A stretch of DNA of 64,000 nucleotides from positions 30,281,963 to 30,345,962 of the forward strand of contig OX638133.1 of assembly GCA_951804985.1 (NCBI GenBank). The letters are read 5' to 3'. Shown here piece by piece: positions 47,800 through 58,838 of the stretch. The notes beneath the pieces were generated by a model. The model was not told the DNA's origin, did no database searches, and worked only from the letters and a program-made list of their open reading frames with translations. Source of the stretch: Dryomyza anilis. Taxonomy: Eukaryota > Arthropoda > Insecta > Diptera > Dryomyzidae. The position numbers were made by a program, and so were the translations under genes. How positions within the stretch are numbered: position 1 is the stretch's first letter; every line of letters starts with the position of its first letter.

Positions 47800-49668
47800 A
47801 TGTGGTTCGAAATCTTACCATCCGCTGTGATTATCACCGTTGCACTTTCGGTGCCCGCATTTGCAATGTACGGCATCGACAAGTTGACTCTGGGCAACGT
47901 AAGTGGATTGCGATGCAGCAACAGCACCGAACAAAGTTTTGGGTTTCTGAAATTCTTATATAATCGTAGATTATGCTGCAACAAACCGCACTTTATTAAC
48001 ATTTCTTTGAAAATAATTGCTAAGGCAATATGATGTTTGGAATTTATTATAAGAAAAACACTTGTTTTGTTTGCACATTTATTAAGCTATTAATTTGCTA
48101 TTAATTCAATCACTTTTTTCAATTCATTTTTTTTTCATTCACTAGGCCTACCGTCGCAACATGGAGGAGCGTTTCGAGCGTGTGATGTATCAGCGCGACT
48201 TCCGACTAACAAACAATCCATACAAACAGAATGTGAGTAGTCAAGTAATCGGTTATCTTAAATTTGAAACGCATGCGATTGATCGTGCGATCGTTGCATA
48301 TGTACTAAAGCAAAAGAAATGGGAATATTCAATGAAATATATGAAATTATGTATTTGGTATATATGAATGAGCATAAAAATTTTATTTTAGTACAAAGAT
48401 CAATTTATATTAGTATTTTCAAATACATTTCCGATATTTTATAATCTCGATAACGTTTCGAAAACGCACGATTTCTTTAAATTTGTATTATGAATTGACT
48501 GTAGTACCTTCTGAGCTTTTGGGTTCAATTTTTGCTTCTTTCAAATTAAATCGTCCAAAATCAACAAATTTATTTAACTTGCTAACAGTTTGATGTGTTT
48601 GTTAATTTTCTATGTCTTGACGAGTCGTATATTTTTAATATTTAAATCATTTACCCTTCGTATTTCTATTATATTCATTTATCAGATTTAAACCTTATCA
48701 ATTTCTCATTTGGCACGTATAATAGACGCAGATTATCCAATAAAAATGAATTTGTGTCCTTGAACAACATAACCGCTTCATACTTTCCCACTTTACAGAA
48801 AAATGGTAGACTCATAATGTTCAAAAATTGGCTGCAATTAACGATTAACGAAAATTTCATAGATTTCCGTAAATTTTATAAATTATTTTCTTTAAATCCA
48901 AATTAACGGGAATCTGAAATCGCGACAAAAATATTTAGTTCAAAAATATGACTGCGTAAACTTATAAATTTGGTTTTTTCACTTGACAGCCTTAAATCTT
49001 TAACACAAACTGAATTTTGTTCTGATTTAATAAATATTAAAATTTAACGTTTCCGTCTAGTATTTTACGTAACTTTTTTGTAATAATCAAGAACATGTTT
49101 TCTTGTTTCGTACATGAAATAGAAATTTACCATTCTTGGAATAATTTTTGAAATTCATAATTATCGTGCAAAAATTTCGATTTAACAATTCGATTTAAAA
49201 ATTTCTAATCGTAGATTTCAACAATGTCCATTTGTGTCATCTTCATAATCGAAAATTACAAAAATGTTTTTTTTTTCATTAATGCCAAATATTCTAAAAA
49301 TTCTAAAATGTTACCCATTTGACTTGGTTGATGAACATTTTAATTATTGACTGTTTTTACGTTGTTATCATAACGGAAAAAATAAAACAATAATGATATT
49401 AAATGATATACTGAAAAACTAATAAATTAGGAGATTTTCGAAAGAAACGAATAATGAGATCTCTCCAACAAACACAATAATTCCTTCTCTTCTACTTTTT
49501 AATACTTTAATACAAAATAAAAAATGTATAAAACAAAAATTTTAATTATTTAAAAAACTCCAATTTATTTTAAAATTATTTATATCCAATAAGAATTTGA
49601 AATCAGCTTACAACACATTATTCTATCTTTACTTGCAGGGCTTGGCTTCGATTCCCGATGAGCAATAG
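47800..49668 (+). CDS. ND-MWFE: NADH dehydrogenase (complex I) 1 alpha subcomplex subunit 1, MWFE subunit
   Basis: Accessory subunit of mitochondrial complex I, needed for assembly of its membrane arm. Exons 47800-47898, 48146-48232 and 49639-49668 join in phase 0 to a 71-residue protein, the usual length for the family (about 70). It begins with the name-giving MWFEILPSAVI. One membrane segment spans about residues 6-24, then YRRNMEERFERVMYQRD and the conserved RDFRLTNNPYKQNGL tail. There is no cleavable presequence, as is normal for this subunit. GT-AG borders are clean (AAC-GTAAGT, CACTAG-GCC, AAT-GTGAGT, TTGCAG-GGC). AATAAA signals follow the stop near 49712 and 49733. It lies 459 bp upstream of Nrk on the same strand. 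Confidence 0.96.
48233..49638 (+). other. ND-MWFE: ND-MWFE intron 2 (1.4 kb)
   Basis: AT-rich; no coding exon or recognisable repeat seen on either strand. Confidence 0.7.
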
Positions 49669-50127
49669 ATTGGTTTTTAATATTATAGATCAATTATGAA
49701 TGCATTATATTAAAATAAATTTAATTAATTACAAATAAATCGAAATTGAAATACAAAATCACAAAAAATGTTGTATTTCTTATAAGAATTTAATATTTAT
49801 ATCATGTAGCAACCCTCGCGCGGGAGGTTGTATAACATCCCTGCTCTCACAAATCAACCCCTACTGCATATCCTTAGACGTTGTCCTTTTTCAACGCGCA
49901 GCACGCAAAAGGCGTCGTCGCATCACATTAACTGCTCCAAATTTTGTTAAAAACAAAAATATTTCATTTTTACATAAATAAAAGTTTTAAAAGTTAATAA
50001 AAATCGTTAAAACCTTTGGTTAAAGTTGCTTGTTTTCATATTTTATAACAAAATGCATTGTTTTTATTTAGCATTGCATTGAAAATTGTGTTTTTCTGCA
50101 TTCGGAAATTTTCGCAGCAGCCGAAAA
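49669..50127 (+). other. ND-MWFE to Nrk spacer (459 bp)
   Basis: Contains the ND-MWFE polyadenylation signals and presumably the Nrk promoter and 5' UTR. A GC-richer patch at about 49803-49935 includes an imperfect hairpin (CAACCCTCGCGCGGGAGGTTG, one bulge). Confidence 0.6.
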
Positions 50128-52953
50128 ATGTTTTTTGCCCACCCAACAACACCCACTACACAGTGTACTTTTTATAGGCAGCCGAGGGGCAGTAGTAGTT
50201 TGTGTTTCTTTGTTTTGCTGTTGTGCATTTTGTTTACTAACGTTGCAGTCACTCGTGCCACTGACGCAAGGCATCATCAACGTCATCATGAGCAGCCACA
50301 AACGCCCGAGGAGCGTGGCTACTGTGCGCCCTACAACGGCAAGATCTGCAAGCAGTACATCAGCGGTCAGGTGTGGTATAGCCGTGATGATCCGCACGGC
50401 GGCTGGAAGAATGAGCAAATTACCACAGCACTGTGGGAGGAACTGATAGCAGATCTGACGGGTCAGTGTCGCATAGCGGCGGAGGTGAGTTTTTTTAAAA
50501 TGCTTTACATTTTGTTCAACTCTTTAAATATCTTTTGTGTCTTTGCTAGAAAATGCTCTGCGCCTATGCCTTTCCGCGTTGTCACACCGAGAGTGGGCGC
50601 AGCATCAAGGTGCCGCTCTGCTATGAGGATTGTTTTGCAACGCATCTGCAGTATTGCTATAATGACTGGGTGCTCATTGAGGAGAAGAAGGAACGCAACA
50701 TTTACATCAAGAGTCGCGGTCACTTCAGGTTGCCGAACTGCACAGTGCTGCCCAAATACAATGCCACCGCTAAGCGGCCCAATTGTTCGTACATTGGGCT
50801 CACTGAAATCATTGAGGAGCAGGTCACCTGTAGGTTTACTTTTGGTTAATATTAATTTGAATTCGTTGATTATTTTATCTATTTATTGCAGATAATTGTC
50901 GCAATGGCAACGGTCGCTACTATCTGGGCACCATGAACGTCTCAAAGTCGGGCATTCCCTGTCAGCGTTGGGATGTGCAGCATCCGCACAAGCACATGCA
51001 GCCGCCACTCGTCTTCCCACAGATCGCCGAGGGCGAGAACTATTGTCGCAATGCTGGTGCCGAGGAGCCGATGCCTTGGTGCTACACCGTGGACGAGACG
51101 GTGCGCTGGCAGCACTGCGATATACCACTCTGTCGTATGTATTGATTTTACATTAATTTCAAATAATTTTAAACATTTAAAATTAAAAAAAAAAAGAATT
51201 TAAAATTAAATTTCATATTGATTAAACACTATGCGATTAATCGTCAGTTTTATTTAACTAAAACGATCGAAATTTGTATATTTTAAAATTAAAAATATCA
51301 ATAATGAAATAAAAATCGAATTATTTTATATTACAGCTGACTTTCTCGATCCGCTGCACAAAGAACCCGTCACACCCATCAAAATGGAAGCCTTTTTCAC
51401 GCCCTCCGTGATATTTCTGCTCGCCGGCATTGGTTTCATCGGCATTGTAGCGCTGCATCTCATCATATTACTCGTCCACAAAATCTCCAAGCACAAGGAG
51501 GTGTTGCAACAACAACAGCAGCAACTACAGCAACAGTCCACAGCTGCCTCCGAGTGCAACGTGTCGCTGCGTGGCGAGCAGCAGCACCAGCACAATCAAC
51601 TGCAAACGAGCCGCGACAACTTGGACAACAATACGTTGAGCAACTACAAGTGCGGCACCATACGCAGCATTGCGACGGTGCATAGCGTCACCGAGTCAAA
51701 GACCAAACTCAATACAAAGCTGGAGAAGCTCGAGTATCCGCGTGGCGACATTGTTTATGTGCGTTCACTAGGACAGGGCGCATTTGGCAGAGTCTTTCAG
51801 GTGAATACACTTAATGCAGTTGTTTGATGTCGTTGTAGGTTTCACTTTCGAAAGAACTTCAAAAATGTGACTACAAAAATCGAATTTAATTCGTTAAACA
51901 GAATTTTTAACGTTTATTTTCTACTAAAAAATCTAATTTGGAACAAATTATTAAATTAAATTCGACTTCAAATAGATTTTGATCGGAAGTTAGAATATGT
52001 TGAATCGTTTTCCAAATGAATTTAAAATCGTGTGAATGGAATTTTGAATACAATTTTGAATTTTTAATACGATTTCGATCGTTTGTTGAAACCTGCCTGA
52101 ATATTAAACTTCTACTTCTACCCACATTTTAAAATTTGTTCATTTACAGGCCAAAGCACCTGGTCTTGTGCCCGGCAACGACGATCTGCTCGTTGCCGTT
52201 AAAATGCTCAAAGACGATGCCAGCGAACAAATGCAAACGGACTTCGAACGCGAAGCCTGCCTGCTCGCAGAATTCGATCATGCCAACATTGTAAAGCTGC
52301 TCGGCGTTTGCGCCTTGGGTCGTCCCATGTGTCTGCTCTTTGAGTTCATGTCACCCGGTGATCTCAGTGAATATTTACGCGCCTGTTCGCCCTATGCGAC
52401 GCATCAGATACAGGCACGCGATCGACCACAACTCAACGAGGGACAATTGCTGCTGATTGCAGCACAAATAGCGGCCGGTATGGTGTATTTGTCGGAGCGC
52501 AAATTTGTGCATCGTGATCTGGCCACCCGCAATTGTCTGATCAACGAACAGATGTCGTTAAAAATTGCCGATTTTGGTTTGTCGCACAAAATCTATCTGC
52601 AAGATTATTACAAGGGTGATGAGAACGATGTCATACCCATACGTTGGATGCCGCTCGAGAGTATATTATATAATAAATTTTCCGTCGAATCAGATGTCTG
52701 GGCATTTGGCATCTGTTTGTGGGAGATTTTCTCGTTTGCGCTGCAACCGTACTTTGGACTGACGCACGAGGAGGTCATCAAGTACATTAAGGAGGGCAAT
52801 GTGCTCAGCTGTCCGGACAATACGCCGTTGTCCGTGTATGCGCTGATGCGACGCTGCTGGAATCGCAAACCCAACGAACGTCCAGGTTTCTCAGAGATCA
52901 ATCATTGTATTCAGCACAGTATTGTGGAGTACGAGTGCAAAAAGCTGCTATAG
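50128..52953 (+). CDS. Nrk: Neurospecific receptor kinase Nrk (Ror/MuSK-type receptor tyrosine kinase)
   Basis: Single-pass receptor tyrosine kinase of the nervous system, in the Ror/MuSK group that binds Wnt ligands. Exons 50128-50484, 50550-50829, 50892-51134, 51337-51800 and 52150-52953 give 715 residues (the Drosophila protein is about this length). Order: signal peptide with hydrophobic core at about residues 25-41; Frizzled-type cysteine-rich domain 66-200 with ten Cys ([40 protein letters not shown]) and N-glycosylation sites; kringle 215-293 with all six Cys; TM 318-340; a Gln-rich juxtamembrane stretch; kinase from about 432. Kinase motifs: GQGAFGRV (439-446), Lys466 in [12 protein letters not shown] with Asp571, Asp589 of DFG, activation-loop YxxxYY (Tyr597, 601, 602) and IPIRWMP. 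There is no Ig domain, unlike vertebrate Ror. The start is the ATG at 50128, after which the signal core follows. It looks catalytically intact. Confidence 0.96.
51501..51536 (+). repeat. Nrk: CAA/CAG run coding a Gln-rich tract in Nrk
   Basis: Codes [14 protein letters not shown] just inside the membrane of Nrk. A typical polymorphic opa-like repeat of flies. Confidence 0.7.
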
Positions 52954-54495
52954 AATTCAACGAACAATTTTTATTTATTTCAAAATTAAGTCAAGAGAGT
53001 CGGACACAGCAACAACTTCCGTAAACCAGCAGCTTCCAGTGGCAAACATTGCTTCCATGGTGGGGACATTGTAGCTTATAACGGGGGAAGGCAAATAATG
53101 AAAATATTTTTTTTTGTTGTAACAAATTTCGAGGTCTGTGAAATTGTTAATGGAATTTAAGTTTTAGAAATTCGATGCGTTTATGAAAACGAATTCGAAC
53201 GAAGAGAGGAACCGCGGGGAATTTTAAAACAGAAGAAATTGTATTGAAGCCGTGTTTTCTGTGAATTGAAATTAAAATTTTACAAATTTGAAAGTATTAG
53301 AAAAACACTTTCGAATGACGGCTGGAACCGCAGATAATCATAAAACTGTGTATCCTGTATTGAATCATCTAGGGAATCATTAAACTGTATAAATACTGGC
53401 CACACAGTTTAATGATTTCCTTTCTTCTGTAGAGTCGTTAATGAAACTCAAATTTTATAAATTCCAAAAACATTTTCGAGCGAAATCTGCATTCGAAGGG
53501 AATCATAAAACTGAGTAACCAGCATTTAACCTGTTTCTTCGGTGGATTCGGAATAATACATTCAGTTTAAATAATTCTTGCGGTAATAGAAAAGTTGTTT
53601 TTAATTCAATACTTGAACCGCATATACTATAAAAACTATATAAACTGCGTTGAAACCTGTGAATCGAAATTAAAATTTTAGTTTCACATATACGATGCGG
53701 TTATAAAATCATTTTAAGGCCGTTTTCACCATCTTCGGTTAAGCACTAACTGCCACTTTAACTTAGAGTCAGTGGTATCATTTAACAGTGTAATTACTAT
53801 AGAAACTCTTTATGATATATTAAAAACCATCGACTCTTGACTTTGATATACTATAATTTATTAAACTACTATAAAATGACTCTGACTGTCCAACGAAAAT
53901 AAGGAATTGTAATGCATTAATATTAAATTAGTAGACAACGAAGTTTGCATTTTATTTATTCTTTTTTTCTATATTTTCCAAACTATTTTATTCTTGTGTT
54001 TATCTTAACAACTATATAGTTTTAAGCGTAATCTAGCAAAACATACTAAATGCCATTTTGACTTGAAACACAAAAAACATACAAAAAATAAATATACCCT
54101 TTCACTCTTAGTGTAGGGTATAAAAACCCAAAAACATCTGAATATAACGTGATTTTTAAAAACGTTTTTAAACACATTTATACAAAACGAAGCACATCAA
54201 TACAATAATAAATCTAATCTATAAGAAATCTTCTAGAAGATCATAAGTTATACTATTTATGTAACTATTTATATATAGTATATTATATATCACTAAATAA
54301 TATCGAAATATTTTCCAACACATTAACTATTTATTAGGTACTATTGTAAATGAAAAACTTAAATAAAACTGTTTAATATATATCTATAGTACATATTCAC
54401 AGTAACAACAAACATTTTGATAAAACACACAAAAAAATAAATGGTTCACAGTGAATAATCGAAGCACTAAATTTTGTTTTATATTTTAATTTTTA
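52954..54495. other. Nrk 3' flank and intergenic region
   Basis: Nrk 3' UTR, extent unclear, then AT-rich DNA. Loosely repeated phrases (ATCATAAAACTG, TTAGAAATTCGATGCG-like) occur at 53150-53700. A Helentron fragment lies at 54092. No gene seen. Confidence 0.6.
54092..54126 (-). mobile_element. Helentron 5'-end fragment, copy G
   Basis: Only the terminal 35 bp remain: TATACCCTTTCACTCTTAGT followed by GTAGGGTATAAAAA, as in the ends of copies D and E. Confidence 0.7.
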
Positions 54496-54828
54496 TTAAG
54501 CATAAAAAGGACCATCGTTATAGCGATATCTGCGATAGGGAATAACGCCAAATCCAGCACCTGCTCCTATAAAACCTGGCCCGTATGCGGGACCTCTACC
54601 TGCAAAACCACCGTAAGCTGGTCCTCTTCCGAAACCACCGCCTCTTCCAAAGCTACCGCCTCTTCCAAAGCCACCACCTCTTCCAAAGCCACCACCTCTT
54701 CCTCCGCCCCCATGTCCCCCTCCGCCACCATGACTTCCACCACCACCTCCACCACGAGTAGCAACTCCTTGAATAAGTAGGCTAACCAGCATAAATATGA
54801 TGCTGCAAATTATTAGCAACGACTTCAT
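54496..54828 (-). CDS. Secreted Gly-rich peptide, 110 aa, single exon
   Basis: Intact frame from ATG at 54826-54828 to TAA at 54496-54498. Residues 1-24 (MKSLLIICSIIFMLVSLLIQ, then GVATR) form a clear signal peptide. The mature part is Gly-rich: GGGGGSHGGGGGHGGGGRG, then hexamer repeats FGRGGG/FGRGGS, then GPAYGGFAGRGPAYGPG and a basic aromatic tail RRYRYNDGPFYA. No Cys in the mature region. Such proteins in insects are cuticle, salivary or basic Gly-rich antimicrobial peptides; the sequence does not decide between them. It is more GC-rich than its surroundings, which supports coding, but with low complexity I cannot name an orthologue. It lies tail to tail with Nrk. Confidence 0.7.
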   Translation of the reverse strand: MKSLLIICSIIFMLVSLLIQGVATRGGGGGGSHGGGGGHGGGGRGGGFGRGGGFGRGGSFGRGGGFGRGPAYGGFAGRGPAYGPGFIGAGAGFGVIPYRRYRYNDGPFYA

Positions 54829-55365
54829 TTTCCAAAAAATTTCGACCGCTTTTAAACGAATACCGAAACGTATTAAAAGTAAATACTAGAATATTAAAAT
54901 ACCTATAATTTTTGACGCATAAGAACGAAATAAATGCTAATTGGTGCTAAATTTGTTTTCAACTTGTTTACCTGATCAATGTTTAACACTTTCCCAAATA
55001 ATACTCACTACGATACACAGTGTCACAAAATAGAAAAAAATTGAATACAACCTGAAACAAAATTGCTCGCATTTTTATGGATATTTCGGAAATATTTCAA
55101 GCATACATACAAAATATTTTGAGAAGTGGATAGCAGCCACAGACAAATTTTGTGGCAGGGTCATGTTTAGAAACTTTTTTTCGACATATTTCAAACAGAC
55201 AAAGGCGTAGTTTGTATTTCAAACTGTCCGTTTTCTGGTCGTTCCTAAAATATGTTGTGAATCTGCCATTAAAATTCCAGAAAATTTTAACACCTGCTAT
55301 AGACTTGCCTAATTATACCGGAAATAATCCTGAAAAATGCCAGCAAATTTTTCTCGGGAGGTTGT

Positions 55366-55392
55366 AGCGTCGGTAGCTCGTCTGGTTATTAT
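55366..55392 (+). mobile_element. SINE family A, head fragment
   Basis: TAGCGTCGGTAGCTCGTCTG followed by GTTAT is the first part of the tRNA-like head, then similarity stops. AGGTT just before it matches AGGTT at the end of the copy at 55822-56166, hinting that both belong to one interrupted insertion. Confidence 0.6.
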
Positions 55393-55821
55393 ATATGATA
55401 GGACTTATTTATGATAGAGGGGAAACATCCGAAAGCAGTAACTGTGGAGTCTAAAAGTCTGATAATTATTAAGACTTTAGAAGTATTAATTATGAGCTCG
55501 TACATTACCAGATTTCGAGAGCCATTTTGGACTTTTTCAGCTGCACATATATGAATCTATTAGATGTATTAAAAGCCGCATAAAATTGAGTGTTTTTTTT
55601 ACTCATAAAGCGTGGGTAAAGACCCAGGTTTCGGGAGGCTTTCTTGGATATATTAAGTGCTCAATTATTAAATTTTTGAAGCTTATAAAATCGTGGGTAG
55701 AGACCCAGGTATCCCGAGACAATTTTGGTGTTCTTATATGAAGCTAATACTAAAAAATAGGACTCCTTTAACAGGCATAAAAGATTTATGATGCAGTAAT
55801 TCTACGAAGAAATTCTGCTGT

Positions 55822-56166
55822 CGTAGCGTCGGTAGTTCGTCTGGTTAGTGCGTTAGACTACGAGCGAAAAAAGTCGATGGTGCGTTCGACTACGAGCCGA
55901 TAGGTCCCCCGTTCGATCCCCAGCGACTTCCAACATCTTTTTCATAGAAAACATTTTTCTATGCGACGCTACCTCTCGACAGTAAATGGCAAATCTATGA
56001 GAGTAAAACACTTGCCTATGAAAAGCTCTCACCCTTGGTTCGGATTCGTCATTAAACTGTAGGTCCCAGCAATTTAAGTACAAATATAACAGGCACAGCT
56101 CAAATAGTGAGAAGACTCGGCCGAAGTTCTATACAGGACTGTAGCACCATACTATTATTATTAGGT
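55822..56166 (+). mobile_element. SINE family A, near-complete copy
   Basis: Head TAGCGTCGGTAGTTCGTCTG with a B box TTCGATCCC, body CTACCTCTCGACAGTAAATG, GAAAAGCTCTCACCC and AAATATAACAGGCACAGCTC, and an ATTATTATT tail. The head holds an internal near-duplication (GTGCGTTAGACTACGAGC and GTGCGTTCGACTACGAGC), absent from the copy at 22981. Confidence 0.85.
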
Positions 56167-56658
56167 TTTAAAATATTATGGAATTTTAATGGCATATTCA
56201 CGACATAATTTGGGAACGGCCTAAAAATTGATAGATTTTGATACAAAATTCGCCTTAGTCTGCTTGTAATCTTTCGAAAAAAAAGTTTTGCCTTGGGACT
56301 TATACAGAGATCTCCTATTTAAGGAGTTTAGAATAACCAGAATTTATCACACATCAAAATTTGAGGACCCACAACTATTTTTGAGTTTTTACTGAACCAG
56401 AATATATTGGATTTGATACATTTAATTAATTTTATTTCTTAATTTTTTTAGTTCTATTCCATATGAAAGATAATCGCTTTTGCTTAAATCGAGAGAAAAC
56501 TTTCCAAATTCAGAGCTCATATTCGTACATATTTTGATTTATAACCCAGCTCTGATGAATTCACGTTTAAATTCAGTCCTGCACATTCAGATCTGATCAA
56601 CTCATGCCAGTATTCAGGTAACAGAAAGGTAAAAGAAATATATAAAAAAGGAAAGGTA

Positions 56659-57393
56659 ACCAGTTGGGAAGGTTAGATCACATGGGAAATTTTAAAGTAG
56701 GTGTAATTATGATAGTTAGGATTATCAAAATTATAGTCGGTCTAAGCCGACTATAAATACCCTACACATATGTGTGGTTACCATTCAAAGTGATATATAG
56801 GTCACCAGGGTATACGAATCCTGAAAATAACTACAAACATTCAATCGCTGAAGAATTTTCATTCATTTGATACCCATATTTACAAATGGGTAGGTGTACC
56901 GAATTTCGATTTTTTTTTAATGAACCACAGGTCTTTTCGACGGAAAACATTATTATCACGTACTTGAGCATGACTTCAATATATATTTGACCAAAAAAGT
57001 TTACCTAAGCACGTATACATAAAAATTGATCTTTATATGTACATTTTATATGAGGTATTTGAACATAAGTGGTCGGATCATAGGTCACAATGAACCGATA
57101 TCGCCAATTTTTTCGCACATACAGCGTAGGTATATTAGTAATCAAAGTTATAAGTTTCATTTATCTAGCTCTTCAATTTTAAAAGTAGTAGGGATTTCAA
57201 CAGACAGACAGACAGACGGACAGACAGACGGACAGACAGACAGACGGACAGACGGACATCGCTAAATCGACTCAGGAGGTCATGCTGATCAAGAATATAT
57301 ATACTTTTCCATACCGGAGATGCTTCCTTCTGGGTGTTACAAACGGCGTACCAAACTGAATATACCCTTTCACTCTTAGTGTAGGGTATAAAA
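56659..57393 (-). mobile_element. DINE-1-like Helentron, copy E
   Basis: Complete minus-strand copy: GTGTAGGGTATAAAAA terminus, long GACAGACG microsatellite (57200-57258), TATAGTCGGTCTAAGCCGAC hairpin and AACCAGTTGGGAAGG end. Close to copies B and C. Confidence 0.9.
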
Positions 57394-57527
57394 AGGTAGA
57401 TTACAGAGAGTTTAAGTAAGGTTTAAGAAAGTAAAGGAAGTTAGTAAAGGTTAAGGAAAATGTCAATGAAAGGTTAAGGACAGTGAGGAAAAAAAGATAA
57501 AGTAAAGATAAAGAAAATGTAAAGAAA

Positions 57528-58010
57528 AGGTATAGGAAAGGTAAAGGAAAGGTAAAGGAAAGGTAAAGGAAAGGTAAAGGAAAGGTAAAGGAAAGGTAAA
57601 GGAAAGGTAAAGGAAAGGTAAAGGAAAGGTAAAGGAAAGGTAAAGGAAAGGTAAAGGAAAGGTAAAGGAAAGGTAAAGGAAAGGTAAAGGAAAGGTAAAG
57701 GAAAGGTAAAGGAAAGGTAAAGGAAAGGTATAGGAAAGGTAAAGGAAAGGTAAAGGAAAGGTAAAGGAAAGGTAAAGGAAAGGTAAAGGAAAGGTAAAGG
57801 AAAGGTAAAGGAAAGGTAAAGGAAAGGTAAAGGAAAGGTAAAGGAAAGGTAAAGGAAAGGTAAAGGAAAGGTAAAGGAAAGGTAAAGGAAAGGTAAAGGA
57901 AAGGTAAAGGAAAGGTAAAGGAAAGGTAAAGGAAAGGTAAAGGAAAGGTAAAGGAAAGGTAAAGGAAAGGTAAAGGAAAGGTAAAGGAAAGGTAAAGGAA
58001 GGGAATGTAA
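57528..58010. repeat. GGAAAGGTAAA minisatellite (11 bp, about 43 copies)
   Basis: Almost perfect tandem array; one unit near 57728 carries TATA in place of TAAA. Degenerate GGTAAAG/GGAAAG flanks extend over about 57396-58215. Because 11 is not a multiple of 3, all minus-strand frames read the same LPFLYLSFTFP repeat, giving two ORFs of about 260 codons that are artefacts. Confidence 0.95.
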
Positions 58011-58838
58011 TGATAATGTAAAGGTAATATAAAGGAAAGGTAAAGGAAAGGAAAAGGCAATGGAAAGATAAAGGAACGGAAAGGAAAGAGAAACGAAAAG
58101 AAAGGTATATGAGAGGTAAAGAAATTGTAATGGGAAGATAAAGATAAACGAAATAATGAACAAGTATGGAAAAAATACATAATTTAAGGTATAGAAAATT
58201 ACAAGCAAAATTAAAGGTAAAGAATTGTAAAAGCAGAAGTTAACGACTGGACTACAGCTGCAAAACAAGCAGTACTATCCCAGCAGAAAGTTACTTAGCT
58301 CTGAACAATTAAAGTTTGAATTCAGTTTTCAGGACAGTATTCATGCATAAATTATCAGCATATGTTTCCCGTTCCTCGGAAAATTTGATTAGATTTTATT
58401 TTCCGTCGGAAGGAGAACAATCTGACGAGCTTCCGTTCATCGGAAACCTCTATTGGGCTGTATATGTATTATTCAGTCATGACTCCTTCAACCCTGGAGT
58501 GTTATTAAGATCTAAAAATTGAATTCACTAGTGAATTAAAAATCTTATTAAGCAATATTAATATGATTAAACCATTTTAAATAAACCATTTTAAAATAAA
58601 AATGCCATAAATTCTTTTAATAATATATATTTTTTTAAATAATATTTTTATCATCTACGATTCTCCACAACAATATATCTTCGCTATCACAGAAATTTAG
58701 TCTATACATTGATATTTCTGTTTCTCTCAACTTCTTTTTTTTTACAAACTTAAACAAATATACATAAATATAAACTAAATATAAAAATTATGTAATATTA
58801 AAATTTACGTTGAATATTTTGTTTGAAAGGCGCATATT

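Larger units (their letters stand above)
55180..56280. mobile_element. Foldback-like element carrying SINE insertions
   Basis: The left arm (CAAAGGCGTAGTTTGTATTT, GTTGTGAATCTGCCATTAAA) recurs inverted at 56165-56275 (TTTTAATGGCATATTCACGA, ATACAAAATTCGCCTTAGTC). A third, direct copy of this arm is at 1590-1790. Confidence 0.6.
54829..58838. other. Intergenic region between Gly-rich gene and lipocalin
   Basis: Contains an old foldback element with SINE material inserted, Helentron copy E and the 11-bp minisatellite. The stretches 56280-56655 and 58270-58830 show nothing recognisable. Confidence 0.65.

Noticed and set aside
50883..51128. Minus-strand ORF opposite the Nrk kringle exon
   Set aside because: Shadow of the kringle-coding frame, which has all six Cys.
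52608..52901. Minus-strand ORF across the Nrk kinase exon
   Set aside because: Shadow of the real plus-strand kinase frame.
57401..58268. Two long minus-strand ORFs (about 260 codons) of LPFLYLSFTFP repeats
   Set aside because: They are two readings of one 11-bp minisatellite lacking stops in any frame; both flanks are equally degenerate.
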